From a virus, in the IMG/VR virus record IMGVR_UViG_3300037247_001314, positions 42,805-106,804 of that record: a DNA stretch of 64,000 bases; one strand, 5' to 3'. The translations under genes were made by a program, and so were the position numbers. Shown here piece by piece: positions 15,673 to 23,703 of this stretch. The notes under the pieces are model-generated. The model was not told the DNA's origin and searched no databases. It worked only from the letters and a program-made list of their open reading frames with translations. Within the stretch, counting starts at the first letter, position 1. Every line of letters starts with the position of its first letter.

Positions 15673-16147
15673 CAAAGCCCCTTCGTCTACCCCACTCGTC
15701 GCGTGGGTCGCGCATCTCTTCCAGTTGTCGGGCAAAATCATCTGCGCGAGCTCGCTGCTCGTCGTGCTTTCTAACCAAGCTAATGACGGCAGCGCGCCTG
15801 CGCTCGCTGATAGGCCATTCGCCCACATCGCGAACGGTAGAGGCCACGACAGCCTCCGACACAGGACTGAGCCGTGCGATGCAGGTTTCCAGTCGCCGAC
15901 GTTCACGCGTAGCCCAGTTCAGCTGCGCTTTAACAGCTTTGCGCTCCTCATCGGCTTGAGTGTAGAGCGCGCGGTGAACGAGCGCAGTTTTCTCGCTCAG
16001 GTGACTGTCCTTCAACTCGTCGCGCTCTTTGCATACATTCTTGTAGAGCTGCTCCATCTCCGCTGCGTCTTCGCGTATCTGAGCGGCCTCCTCTTTCGAT
16101 ATTGAAGAATCGCATGTCGGGCAACAGCCTTGGTCGTCGTCAGTCAT
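15665..16147 (-). CDS. Coiled-coil protein with N-terminal CxxC
   Basis: 160 residues. CCPTCDSSISKEEA at the N-terminus could be a small metal knuckle; the next 80 residues are a charged coiled coil (EMEQLYKNVCKERDELKDSH). Start junction ATGACTGA, 8 nt. Confidence 0.55.
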   Translation of the reverse strand: MTDDDQGCCPTCDSSISKEEAAQIREDAAEMEQLYKNVCKERDELKDSHLSEKTALVHRALYTQADEERKAVKAQLNWATRERRRLETCIARLSPVSEAVVASTVRDVGEWPISERRRAAVISLVRKHDEQRARADDFARQLEEMRDPRDEWGRRRGFDG

Positions 16148-16385
16148 CCGTAAAGTTCTTCTCGCTGAGCTTTTTCCAATCGTCCTCGTTGCCGTGAGCG
16201 AGGAGAAAGTTGTGCTTCATGGTTTCCAGTTGCTGGCGATAATCAGGCAAACCAACAGGCGGGTCGGCCACGGACAAACGAAAGCCCCCAGTGGTCACAG
16301 CGGACGCACCGATTTCAGCCATGTGTTCACCAGCGGCGACGATCTTTGCCTCTAGTTCTGGATGTTGTTTCGTATAGTCAACCAT
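16140..16385 (-). CDS. Small hypothetical protein
   Basis: Eighty-one residues. MVDYTKQHPELEAKIVAAGE is helical; GGFRLSVADPPVGLPDYRQQ follows. Start junction ATGGTTGA. Unknown. Confidence 0.5.
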   Translation of the reverse strand: MVDYTKQHPELEAKIVAAGEHMAEIGASAVTTGGFRLSVADPPVGLPDYRQQLETMKHNFLLAHGNEDDWKKLSEKNFTDD

Positions 16386-16581
16386 TGCTCTCCCTAGCGG
16401 TCACCTGTCGGTTCCCATCACGTCTGCGGTTGTATCGACGTCGTCGCAGCGAGGTGGCTACGAGGTCAGCGTTAAATCGCCCGCTGTGGATGCCTAGCAG
16501 CAACACACAGGCAGCATCCCATTGCGTGTCGTCGAGGTCGACGAGCTTGGTATCGGTGGTGGTTCGTATCTGCGCCTTCAT
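16378..16581 (-). CDS. Small basic protein
   Basis: Sixty-seven residues with a C-terminal arginine-rich stretch (SLRRRRYNRRRDGNR) that could contact nucleic acid. Start overlaps upstream stop as ATGA. Unknown. Confidence 0.5.
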   Translation of the reverse strand: MKAQIRTTTDTKLVDLDDTQWDAACVLLLGIHSGRFNADLVATSLRRRRYNRRRDGNRQVTARESNG

Positions 16582-16763
16582 GTCGTCTCGTCGTCATCCT
16601 CTGTAAAGGCAAACTCAATGCGGCGCAGACTCGATTGGTTCTCCTTGTTGACCAACCCAAGTAACCGGTCGACGAGTTCTGGCGGAACATCTCCGTGGGC
16701 GAGAGGAGCTAGCGGAAGATATTTATTTGCTTGTTGGCGGTACAGAGTCGCTCGACATTTCAC
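16578..16763 (-). CDS. Small hypothetical protein, GTG start
   Basis: Sixty-one residues with an acidic C-terminus (FAFTEDDDETT). GTG start overlaps the upstream TGA (GTGA). No motif. Confidence 0.5.
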   Translation of the reverse strand: MKCRATLYRQQANKYLPLAPLAHGDVPPELVDRLLGLVNKENQSSLRRIEFAFTEDDDETT

Positions 16764-17140
16764 AGCGCACCTCGCTCGACCAGGAGCTCGCGCACCTTCA
16801 CCCAGTCGACGTAGGGCCGCGGAGCATCGTGCTTCAACGGACAGCCAAGTGCTGCATCGTCGATGTAAATCTGCGCATAGGCTTTAGGTGACGTCGTCCA
16901 ATCCTGCGCAGGGTTCCGCTGAACGCCGTAGAGCGGGATGTCGTTTGCTGCGTACCAGTTGACTGCGTCTTGTAGCTTCTCATCGCAGCGCATTGTCCAC
17001 AGAATGAGCCCGTGCCCAGCGGCGACGAGTTCTTTCTGCACCTCAACAGCACCGGGGAGTGTGCCACCGACGTTGGGATACTCGTGATAAACGCAGGTGC
17101 CGTCAAAGTCGACGCAGATGTTGAGGGACATTGCTTTCAT
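16760..17140 (-). CDS. HAD-superfamily phosphatase-like protein
   Basis: 126 residues. Motif I DFDGT (about 11-15, both catalytic Asp present), motif II region ILWTMR (46-51), and an acidic motif IV YIDDAALG (92-99). The compact size fits capless HAD proteins encoded by phages near nucleotide-metabolism genes; thyX lies two genes upstream. Probable nucleotide or sugar phosphate phosphatase; substrate not predictable. An ATG at 17131 (MSLNICVDFDG) could be the real start. Confidence 0.75.
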   Translation of the reverse strand: MKAMSLNICVDFDGTCVYHEYPNVGGTLPGAVEVQKELVAAGHGLILWTMRCDEKLQDAVNWYAANDIPLYGVQRNPAQDWTTSPKAYAQIYIDDAALGCPLKHDAPRPYVDWVKVRELLVERGAL

Positions 17141-17347
17141 TTAGTTTTTCTCGACGCGAAGGTTAAAAGGTTCGCCGCAATCAATCTCACCGGAATGACA
17201 CCACTCCTCGTCTGGCTTCCCATCGTTGCCCTCAAGCCCCTGTAGGGGCCGGTCCTCTGCGAGCTCGATCGCTTTCGCTTTTGTGGGCGCCTCGACGTGG
17301 GTGTGCAGCGAGATTGTACCGAGTGCGGCCACTACAAACTTAGGCAT
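17141..17347 (-). CDS. Small hypothetical protein
   Basis: Sixty-eight residues. FVVAALGTISLHTHVEAPTK followed by AKAIELAED is a beta strand and helix. Start junction with thyX is ATGCCTAA (8 nt), so it is probably co-translated with it. Unknown. Confidence 0.55.
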   Translation of the reverse strand: MPKFVVAALGTISLHTHVEAPTKAKAIELAEDRPLQGLEGNDGKPDEEWCHSGEIDCGEPFNLRVEKN

Positions 17348-17972
17348 TCGTCAGCTCGCCGACGTCGTCAAACACAACGGGGATACGACTCCGAAACTCG
17401 GCCAGCATAGGGCGCGTTATTTCGCGAAGCTGTGGGTGAGCTGTGTCGGGTGTGCGCATCTTGAAAAAGTGCCGCCACTCGCGCAAGTTCGCGGTCATCA
17501 CGATTTCGGTCTTGAGGCTGTTGGGCAAGACCGAACGAGCCATCTGTGGGCTGGCACCTGCATCGAGCATCTGGAAGTAAATCGACTCCGCAAACAACAC
17601 CCCCGCCCGCCAGGCCTCAAATGTCACCTCGTCCACATGTGGTCGCGGATCGATGACGGTGATTTCCCGACCGAACTTGTTCTTGGTGTAGTTGCAGTAG
17701 CGCGTCGACTCCTGCGAGTAGGACGCAAGACGATGACGCACAATCTCGTGAGAGATGCCGCGGTCGCAGATGATCCGCACGCTCGCGGACTCATGTTCGA
17801 TGACCGTCTCGTGGCCGCGCTTGAGCACCATGGCCACAAACTTCTGCGAACTGTCATCCGTGATTTTGTCCTCGGACTTGTAACAAGTTCGCCCAGCCAG
17901 CTCGATGCGACGCAGCATCTCGTAGCCGTTGATAAGTGACACAATCTCGTAGGATGACTTAACGATTTTCAT
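17340..17972 (-). CDS. thyX: Flavin-dependent thymidylate synthase ThyX
   Basis: 210 residues, a normal length. The diagnostic RHRxxSxxxxSxR is present as RHRLASYSQESTR (79-91). HETVIEHESASVRI upstream and SLKTEIVMTANLREWRHFFK downstream match FAD- and dUMP-binding segments of the family. Converts dUMP to dTMP using CH2-THF, NADPH and FAD, giving the phage its own thymidylate supply. I start at ATG 17972, overlapping the upstream TGA by 4 nt. Confidence 0.95.
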   Translation of the reverse strand: MKIVKSSYEIVSLINGYEMLRRIELAGRTCYKSEDKITDDSSQKFVAMVLKRGHETVIEHESASVRIICDRGISHEIVRHRLASYSQESTRYCNYTKNKFGREITVIDPRPHVDEVTFEAWRAGVLFAESIYFQMLDAGASPQMARSVLPNSLKTEIVMTANLREWRHFFKMRTPDTAHPQLREITRPMLAEFRSRIPVVFDDVGELTNA

Positions 17973-18565
17973 GATTCTGGTTCCTTGTCGTCGAGGACGT
18001 ACGCAACAGCTGCAAGACGCGTAGCAGTGGTTGTGCCCTCGGGGTTGCAATGAGCGAGCGTGCTCAAGACGATAGCCTCGTCATGTTTGCGCGCAAGGCC
18101 ATCGGTGCTCGCTTCCTCTATTTTCGCCACGATCGCGTCAATCTTTTCGCGACACTCATCTGCGTCCCTCCAACAGGCTCGTACACGAGAGTGGTGGCTG
18201 TAGCCTTCGCGGGCCAGCGATCTCAGTTTTGGAAGCAGCTCTCGAACGCGAGCCAGTTGAGCAGCGAGCTCAGCGTGCGCGTCACCAAGAGCAGAGACAA
18301 GGTTCGCAGGATCGCGAGCCTGGTCGTCGAAAGGAACGCCGAGGTGTTCCTCCACGCTCTGCCGAAGTGCCAGCACCACCTCGTCCTCTTGGGGCACATC
18401 ACCCCACTCTGTGCGACGCGTGAAGCTCGGCTGTGAATGGATTTCGTCGTCTAGAGCATATTGCGCCATTGTCACCAAAGCGCACGCTGCACAGAACTCA
18501 GTAGCGTCTCCACACCAAACGACTGTAACTTTCGCTTCGTCTGGACAATCTTCACATTTAGCCAT
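17969..18565 (-). CDS. Cysteine-rich N-terminal hypothetical protein
   Basis: 198 residues. MAKCEDCPDEAKVTVVWCGD and FCAAC give four to five cysteines in a likely zinc site, followed by a helical body (HAELAAQLARVRELLPKLRS). No known family. Confidence 0.55.
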   Translation of the reverse strand: MAKCEDCPDEAKVTVVWCGDATEFCAACALVTMAQYALDDEIHSQPSFTRRTEWGDVPQEDEVVLALRQSVEEHLGVPFDDQARDPANLVSALGDAHAELAAQLARVRELLPKLRSLAREGYSHHSRVRACWRDADECREKIDAIVAKIEEASTDGLARKHDEAIVLSTLAHCNPEGTTTATRLAAVAYVLDDKEPES

Positions 18566-18567
18566 CG

Positions 18568-18915
18568 TTATTTCCTTTCAGGCCCAACGTGGAAGTCGCA
18601 ATCGCCAGCTTCGTCTGGACAGTCTTCCCCCGAAGTGCATTTGGATTTGTAGCCGGACGTGCAGCCCGGATCGATTTCGTCGCAAGGCGCGAGGTCGGAA
18701 AGCAGACAAGCGCACTCCCCGTCCCTGTAGAGGCCGTCGAAGCCGTTAGCCTTGAGGTACGCGCCAGCCATCCCAACGACAGTTAGCGCTTTCGGTTTCT
18801 TGTCACCGTTGGCTGGCGCGTACTTGGCCAACTTCTTCGCCAGGTTCACGGATATCTTCCGCTGAGCGTCGAGGTCAGCGAGAGCCTGCGTCAGTCGCTC
18901 TAGGGTGGTGCTCAC
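18568..18915 (-). CDS. Cys-rich phage protein
   Basis: 115 residues. The C-terminal half NGFDGLYRDGECACLLSDLA and PCDEIDPGC is rich in Cys and Asp, ending CDFHVG. I recall a common phage protein with the same GFDGLYN-x-GECACxxDDLxPCG pattern, unannotated. Metal binding likely. Confidence 0.6.
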   Translation of the reverse strand: MSTTLERLTQALADLDAQRKISVNLAKKLAKYAPANGDKKPKALTVVGMAGAYLKANGFDGLYRDGECACLLSDLAPCDEIDPGCTSGYKSKCTSGEDCPDEAGDCDFHVGPERK

Positions 18916-19271
18916 GTCTCCCCCTTGGGCTTGTCGACGTCAGCTCTGAGGTCGACATTGACCGACGCCGTGGGGGTGGGCACCCTGAGCGTGACCTTGC
19001 CTCGCAGCTCCTTGCCCGGCATCCAAAAAACGCCTTGAAAACCGTCAATCTCACCTTGCGAAACCAAAAGGGCGAGACTTTTGAGCCACTCGGCGACTTG
19101 ACCGCGCTCGAGGTGAGCGCGGTCAAAGGTGGTGCCGGGGGGTACGTCAATATTAGGCACCCACGTCTGGGGCTTGCCCTGTACTTCTCGCGAAACACGG
19201 CAAGCCTCAGTCATCGCCATGCGCAGCGAGCTATCGATGTGGGAAATGGATTCTTCGTTGTCGTCGGTCAT
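18912..19271 (-). CDS. Hypothetical protein
   Basis: 119 residues. C-terminal half beta-rich (ELRGKVTLRVPTPTASVNVD). Start and stop both overlap neighbours by 4 nt. Unknown. Confidence 0.5.
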   Translation of the reverse strand: MTDDNEESISHIDSSLRMAMTEACRVSREVQGKPQTWVPNIDVPPGTTFDRAHLERGQVAEWLKSLALLVSQGEIDGFQGVFWMPGKELRGKVTLRVPTPTASVNVDLRADVDKPKGET

Positions 19272-19768
19272 ACTTTTTCTTTCTTAGCCTTCTTGGTCTC
19301 AGCGCCAAATGGCCTACGCACGATGCGCTCTTTAGCGTTGAAATGTTTGCAGCCCTCGTAGGGGCAGGTGGACTGACTGTTAGGAAACGACGAGCACATC
19401 CGCGGTCGGTCCTCGTAGTCCAGACAGTTGCGTGTCTCGCCATCGAAATACTTGCAGGTGAAGAAGTTCACGCGAATGTCGTCGCGGTCATCCTGGCGCT
19501 GCGGGTGTATTGGGTTCCGCTTGTGCTTACCAAGGGGGATGAGCATGTCGGCAGCCTTCTGGACGTCGCGCCAACGCTCGTGCGCTCTCTCCCACGTTCC
19601 ATCGCAGGGGTAGTCGTTCCACGTCGGCTCTACTTCCTCGCGCGCCATTTTCTTGAGGGTAGTCAGCGAGAACGCCGCGCAACAATAGCCTTTGCAGCTG
19701 TTGGTCTTCGCCACCGTTTTGGGTGCAGACAGCTTTGGCAGCGAGTTCAGATTTGAAACTTTAACCAT
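19268..19768 (-). CDS. YkgJ-like zinc/iron-chelating domain protein
   Basis: 166 residues. SCKGYCCAAF near residue 24, then FTCKYFDGETRNCLDYEDRP and RMCSSFP about 105-130, reproduce the CxxxCC ... C..YxxRPxxC pattern of the YkgJ/UPF0153 family, here with a long insert. Binds a metal by its cysteines; biological role unknown even in the family. Start junction ATGGTTAA. Confidence 0.7.
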   Translation of the reverse strand: MVKVSNLNSLPKLSAPKTVAKTNSCKGYCCAAFSLTTLKKMAREEVEPTWNDYPCDGTWERAHERWRDVQKAADMLIPLGKHKRNPIHPQRQDDRDDIRVNFFTCKYFDGETRNCLDYEDRPRMCSSFPNSQSTCPYEGCKHFNAKERIVRRPFGAETKKAKKEKV

Positions 19769-20006
19769 TGAGGTGCTCCCGTGCGCGAGCTAGCCACTCA
19801 GTGGTGTTGACCGACCGCTGTGTGAATGCGCTGGTTACGCGGTCACCTGCTTTGTGTTCCAGGAGGAACACAGCGTCGTCGACGATAGATCGACTGGTCG
19901 TGTCTTTTGCGCGCAAGCTCTTGACGTACTCGCGCACCGCGTTCTCCTTGCAGCCGTCGACCTTTTCGAGCGCAGCGAGCCACTCGTCGAATCTGTCGTC
20001 AGTCAT
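19761..20006 (-). CDS. Small hypothetical protein
   Basis: Eighty-one residues from ATG 20006 (4-nt overlap). Mainly helical (DDRFDEWLAALEKVDGCKEN). Unknown. Confidence 0.5.
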   Translation of the reverse strand: MTDDRFDEWLAALEKVDGCKENAVREYVKSLRAKDTTSRSIVDDAVFLLEHKAGDRVTSAFTQRSVNTTEWLARAREHLNG

Positions 20007-20395
20007 CGGGGGCATAGTCCGCGAGCCTCCGCGAGTAGCTGTTCAAGCACGCACTCGCGTTGTAGTGATTCCAGAATCGCTTTGGCGTCTTTGCGCCGCA
20101 GTGGGAAGCCGTCGCCGTTGTCCCAACCGGCTTTCGCGACGCCGCCAATGAACTCGACGAGAGTGTTGACGGCGACGTGGGTAGACTCATACCCCTGCAG
20201 CGCGAAAGCTCGTCGATTGAAATCGCATTTCTTCCACGTCGACGGGGTAGCCCATTCTTCAATGCGGAGGGTCTTGATGGTGTCCGCCTGTCTATCGATG
20301 CCGACGACGCGGCATTGCTGAGCCCAACGGTCAATGAGCAGCTGCCCAATGCGAGCAACTTTGAAGGTGAGGATGTCGCCGATGTGTAAGCTCAC
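20003..20395 (-). CDS. Hypothetical protein, GTG start
   Basis: 130 residues; GDILTFKVARIGQLLIDRWA and TIKTLRIEEWATPSTW suggest a small beta barrel, then a helical end. The GTG overlaps the stop of the 55-residue gene upstream (GTGTGA). Not assigned. Confidence 0.5.
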   Translation of the reverse strand: MSLHIGDILTFKVARIGQLLIDRWAQQCRVVGIDRQADTIKTLRIEEWATPSTWKKCDFNRRAFALQGYESTHVAVNTLVEFIGGVAKAGWDNGDGFPLRRKDAKAILESLQRECVLEQLLAEARGLCPR

Positions 20396-20559
20396 ACACG
20401 TCTCCGCTCGTCGTAGTCGTTGCGTTTGCGGAACTCGCGCACGGCCGTGTCAGCTTCGCACGCCGCCTGCGCGCACCCGGAACAGGTAACCACCTCAGCA
20501 TAGACGCGCGTCCACAGCTGGCGCTCGTGGTCGTTCTTAAACTCTTCCAGTTGGTGCAT
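20392..20559 (-). CDS. Small 55-residue phage protein
   Basis: Starts MHQLEEFKNDHERQLWTRVY, continues with VVTCSGCAQAACEADTAVRE and FRKRN. The W-x-R-V-x-A-x-V...A-D-x-AV-x-x-F-R-x-R shape is common in small unannotated phage proteins; CSGC..AC adds three cysteines. The ATG is preceded by TAGGAGG and by a class II promoter element at 20575-20604. Good coding evidence despite the size. Confidence 0.7.
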   Translation of the reverse strand: MHQLEEFKNDHERQLWTRVYAEVVTCSGCAQAACEADTAVREFRKRNDYDERRRV

Positions 20560-20573
20560 CTGGACCTCCTACC

Positions 20574-21050
20574 CTAGACAACACTGGAGGTGTCTGGAGT
20601 GCAACCTCTTTTCTTTCGTCGGCGTGACATTTCTCGATGACCCCGCGGAGACAGGCTCACCCACGTGTGCCCTTCCTTGCGCACCACCGTTAGCCGCCCC
20701 GCTTCCTCAGCGCTCTTCACGTGGGCTGAAGCTGTCGACTGGGGCATGTCTAGGCCGTCGCGAATGTCCTGCAGCCTGAGCGTGCTCGCGCCCACGTAGA
20801 GCATGAGAACGAAGTGCCTGATGGGGATGAGGTCAGAGCGCGATGTGGGCATCGTCTGGAAGATGCTGCGGGCGAGCTCGCGGTCAGCGCGTCGCGGGCG
20901 GCACGCTGGGATGTGTCGGCGTTTGCGGGCCGCGTAGATCGCCTGCACCGAGACGTCCAGACGGGTGGCCAGCACCTGGTCCGGCACTTCCCCTAGAGGT
21001 TGCTCGTCCCACGCGACGCCACGAGGGGCAGATGTGCCACTTTTAGCCAT
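20574..21050 (-). CDS. MarR-like winged-helix regulator
   Basis: 158 residues. The N-terminal part (WDEQPLGEVPDQVLATRLDV followed by SVQAIYAARKRRHIPA) looks like a first HTH. The C-terminal part LRLQDIRDGLDMPQSTASAH followed by VKSAEEAGRLTVVRKEGHTW is a MarR/ArsR-type winged helix. Start at 21050 has GGAGG upstream. Its stop lies in the class II element, so it might bind there; that is inference. Confidence 0.6.
   Translation of the reverse strand: MAKSGTSAPRGVAWDEQPLGEVPDQVLATRLDVSVQAIYAARKRRHIPACRPRRADRELARSIFQTMPTSRSDLIPIRHFVLMLYVGASTLRLQDIRDGLDMPQSTASAHVKSAEEAGRLTVVRKEGHTWVSLSPRGHREMSRRRKKRGCTPDTSSVV
20575..20604 (-). promoter_or_regulatory. Class II promoter element, copy 1
   Basis: TTGCAC (20599-20604), 18 nt, TGTCTA (20575-20580), then TAGGAGG and the ATG at 20559. 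The plus strand reads CTGGAG-N4-CTGGAG, a direct repeat with 10-bp period. It overlaps the last codons and stop of the regulator gene 20574..21050. Almost identical to the element at 33028-33057. Confidence 0.5.
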
Positions 21051-21148
21051 GCTGCCTCCGCACTCCCCCACCCCCGAAAGGCCCCATAAATGCCAGCAGA
21101 TCACCCTAAGTCGGATACTCCTCTAGCTTTTTTCGCTTTTTGAGGGGA
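21051..21148 (-). other. Noncoding gap
   Basis: About 98 nt between two genes. It has poly-A and G-rich tracts (GGGGGTGGGGG) but no class I promoter, no convincing hairpin terminator and no small frame that I can support. Confidence 0.4.
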
Positions 21149-21424
21149 TTAGCCGATCACCTTGAGCCGTGCCCGCCGCTCATTGCGAATGCGCACGCTC
21201 TGCACCACCTCCACACGCTTCGCTTTGGCGGCACCAGCAAGGTCTGCGGCCTGGATGAGCTTACGCTCCTCACTCGGCAATAGACGTGTCTGGATGCTTC
21301 CACAGAGGCACTGGCGCCAATGCTCCGCAGTGTTCACCGCCTCCTGCTCGACTATGTCCCCGCATTCAGGGCAGAAGAACGCGGTCATCTCTAAGTTTAT
21401 CTTGCTGCGCTTACGCTTTCCCAT
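21149..21424 (-). CDS. Zinc-ribbon protein
   Basis: Ninety-one residues. MGKRKRSKIN is a basic N-terminus; FFCPECGDIVEQ and QCLCGSI form a C-x2-C...C-x-C zinc ribbon; the C-terminal half is a basic helix (IRNERRARLKVIG). Possibly nucleic-acid-binding. Overlaps the upstream gene by 14 nt. Confidence 0.6.
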   Translation of the reverse strand: MGKRKRSKINLEMTAFFCPECGDIVEQEAVNTAEHWRQCLCGSIQTRLLPSEERKLIQAADLAGAAKAKRVEVVQSVRIRNERRARLKVIG

Positions 21425-22949
21425 CGTCGTCTCCTTTGATGTCTGGAAGCGTGCTGCCGTCTATAGGTGGGCGACCTGTCGTCGCTCGACGAAGGTTAAC
21501 CTCCTCCACAAAGCAATGCTTGCTTACGCGGCCACCAACCCAGTGGTACAAATACATCTGGACATCGTGATGAGCTCTTGGGTGGGTAGGCAGAGACTGC
21601 AGCTGGAGCTCGTCCGCGGAGGGGAAATCTCCTAGTTTGAGAGTTGAGGGGTTGCCCGCTAAGAACAGCTGCACGATATCTTTTACGCTCATCGGTGCGC
21701 TGTCTGTCTGGACGTCGTTGGTGGACCATTCCTCGGGCCCTGGAGTGAGGTTGCCCTGCCCGTCAACCGCAATCGTGCGCGACACCAACACAGCATCTTT
21801 GGTAGGAGTAGCTGCCACAGGCTCTCGGATGGTGATGGTCTTCTCATCCAAGTCCACTTCCAGATGGCAGACAGCGAGCATGCGAGCAGTGATTCCATGG
21901 TGCAGCAGCGCCTCGGGCATCGAGCCGCGGTTCTCAGTTGAAATGTCAGACAGCACACCTCGTACCTGCTGCACCAAGGGTTCGGCATTTCGGGGCACGC
22001 GGAAGGCGAGGGGTAGCCCCTGGTATTCCAGACGCACGCCGTTGAATATCAGTGCGCAATCAACGCAGTCGATGCGCCCCCACTGCAGGAGCTTTGCTTT
22101 GTCTTCCCTCTGTCCCTCGTACATGCGGTGCCACGTCTCCGCGTCTCGGCCAAGGTGCTCGTGGGCTGCAGGATCCTTCACCTCGTTGGCGAAGGTGGCC
22201 GCTAGTTCTTTGAGCCGCTCAGGCTGGCCGTCGGAGCTCATCGACGTCCAGACAGTCTTGAGGTTTTCATGGGCAAGTGTGTTGGGCTCGATGGATAGCC
22301 CTGAGTCGAGGGCAGTGACAAGTCCGCGCAGGAGACCATGCAGCACGATGACTTGGACCTTTTGTTCTGTCAGCGTGGTGGGCTGCCCGCCAGCATCGGC
22401 CACCCCGACGTAATAAGCAGCGTGCGCTTCACTGCGTGCGTTCTGTAGCTTCTGCTCGAAGTCCGGTATCTGGCTCGCACGCTCTGCGAGTTCGGCGATG
22501 AGCCTTGGAATGTTTTCGATGTCCTGGTCGGACGTGCGCAAGCTCATCGCCTTGTACACCTTGCCCACGAACGCCGCATAGAGCCCCTTCGCCGTGAGCA
22601 GCTCTCTGTCGTCATTGCCTAGCAGCTTGAGGTCTGGACGCTTGTGTTTCGTGCTCACGTGGTTGAACTTCGAGATGACGTGCTTGGCGAGGTCGATGCC
22701 GAGCGCCGTCGCTGTGAGGTCGACGTACGTGATGGTGTCCGCGAGCTCGTCGGCGACCATCTCTTTGGTGCCCTTGCCCTGCCTGAGTTTGTTGATGGCG
22801 TTGCAAACCTCACCGGCTTCGCCGGCCATGAGCGCCGCCCATTCAAGCGGGCTGTTGTGCTCGATGGGGTAGAACACGGCTTCACATCTAGCGGCGTTGG
22901 TGCGGCTGAGTTCGCCAAAGGTCAGATGGGTTTCGTTAGGCGTCGTCAT
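21411..22949 (-). CDS. MazG-like domain fused to a large unknown region
   Basis: 512 residues. The first ~110 match an all-alpha MazG-like NTP pyrophosphohydrolase: GEAGEV (43-48, E44/E47) and ADELADTITYVD (66-77, E68/D71) supply the metal-binding acidic residues, followed by KFNHVSTKHKRPD. Residues ~115-512 have no recognised domain. MazG-type enzymes cleave NTPs to NMP and PPi; phage versions have been proposed to lower alarmone or clean nucleotide pools. The 400-residue extension is unusual. Confidence 0.75.
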   Translation of the reverse strand: MTTPNETHLTFGELSRTNAARCEAVFYPIEHNSPLEWAALMAGEAGEVCNAINKLRQGKGTKEMVADELADTITYVDLTATALGIDLAKHVISKFNHVSTKHKRPDLKLLGNDDRELLTAKGLYAAFVGKVYKAMSLRTSDQDIENIPRLIAELAERASQIPDFEQKLQNARSEAHAAYYVGVADAGGQPTTLTEQKVQVIVLHGLLRGLVTALDSGLSIEPNTLAHENLKTVWTSMSSDGQPERLKELAATFANEVKDPAAHEHLGRDAETWHRMYEGQREDKAKLLQWGRIDCVDCALIFNGVRLEYQGLPLAFRVPRNAEPLVQQVRGVLSDISTENRGSMPEALLHHGITARMLAVCHLEVDLDEKTITIREPVAATPTKDAVLVSRTIAVDGQGNLTPGPEEWSTNDVQTDSAPMSVKDIVQLFLAGNPSTLKLGDFPSADELQLQSLPTHPRAHHDVQMYLYHWVGGRVSKHCFVEEVNLRRATTGRPPIDGSTLPDIKGDDDGKA

Positions 22950-23140
22950 TGTCGTTGCTCTTCGTGTTTAGGTTGGACGCAGCTCATCCCTTCGTCCAGA
23001 CAGTTGCATTCGCACGGCTGCACAACGGATTCCACAAAGTAAAGGAGGCCTGCCACGAACGCGGCCAATCCGAGCACAAACGCGAGGGCGAGCAGACTCG
23101 CCTGGAACAGCCTCAGGAACAGAGTTTCTAGATCAACCAT
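22946..23140 (-). CDS. Single-pass membrane protein with Cys-rich tail
   Basis: Sixty-four residues. ASLLALAFVLGLAAFVAGLL is a clear transmembrane helix; VQPCECNCLDEGMSC follows with four cysteines, then a charged end. ATG 23140 gives the usual 8-nt junction ATGGTTGA; two codons upstream a further ATG exists. Role unknown. Confidence 0.6.
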   Translation of the reverse strand: MVDLETLFLRLFQASLLALAFVLGLAAFVAGLLYFVESVVQPCECNCLDEGMSCVQPKHEEQRQ

Positions 23141-23483
23141 CGGCATTGTCCTTCGTGTGTAGGTTGGACCGAGCCTTGATGAGTTCCGTGGTGGCCGTCA
23201 CAAGCGCAGCTTCCAGACGCGTGCGCTGAGCTTTCACTTCGGGCAACACAGGGTCTTCCTGCATGTTGTGCACAGCGACGGCCGCGTTGGCGACAGCGTT
23301 CTCAAGCTCGCCGATGTGCGCGCCCTTCTCGAAGCACTCGGTCATCACCTCTTGCAGCTTCTTATCGCTATCGAACGGTTTGAAGGTCACGCATCCGGCG
23401 CCGGCAGGGCAAGGCGAGTCTACGGTGATCACGTCGAAGATGTCGTAAGGCCATTCGATTTTAATAGTGGGTACGTCAGCCAT
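23133..23483 (-). CDS. Hypothetical protein
   Basis: 116 residues. MADVPTIKIEWPYDIFDVIT is beta-rich with CPAGAGC following, then a long helix (RTRLEAALVTATTELIKARS). Start junction ATGGCTGA. Unknown. Confidence 0.5.
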   Translation of the reverse strand: MADVPTIKIEWPYDIFDVITVDSPCPAGAGCVTFKPFDSDKKLQEVMTECFEKGAHIGELENAVANAAVAVHNMQEDPVLPEVKAQRTRLEAALVTATTELIKARSNLHTKDNADG

Positions 23484-23703
23484 CTGGAAGCTCCTCGACG
23501 GGTAGTTCGGTGAACGCCTCGCCGTACAGGTTGAGGTGTTGTCTGTACTCGGCCTTCGTTCGCGCGATGAGCGTGTCGTCCGGGTACTCGTAGACGCCAT
23601 GGCGCTCACACGCCTTTGTCCCACAGTCCAGACAGTCTCGCGGGTTGTCCATCGGCTGGATGGTGCCGGGCGGGTCAGGATCGCCCGGCTGCCACTTAGC
23701 CAT
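23476..23703 (-). CDS. Small CxxC protein
   Basis: Seventy-five residues with a Pro/Asp-rich start and NPRDCLDCGTKACERHG, a likely zinc knuckle. Start junction ATGGCTAA. Unknown. Confidence 0.5.
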   Translation of the reverse strand: MAKWQPGDPDPPGTIQPMDNPRDCLDCGTKACERHGVYEYPDDTLIARTKAEYRQHLNLYGEAFTELPVEELPDG

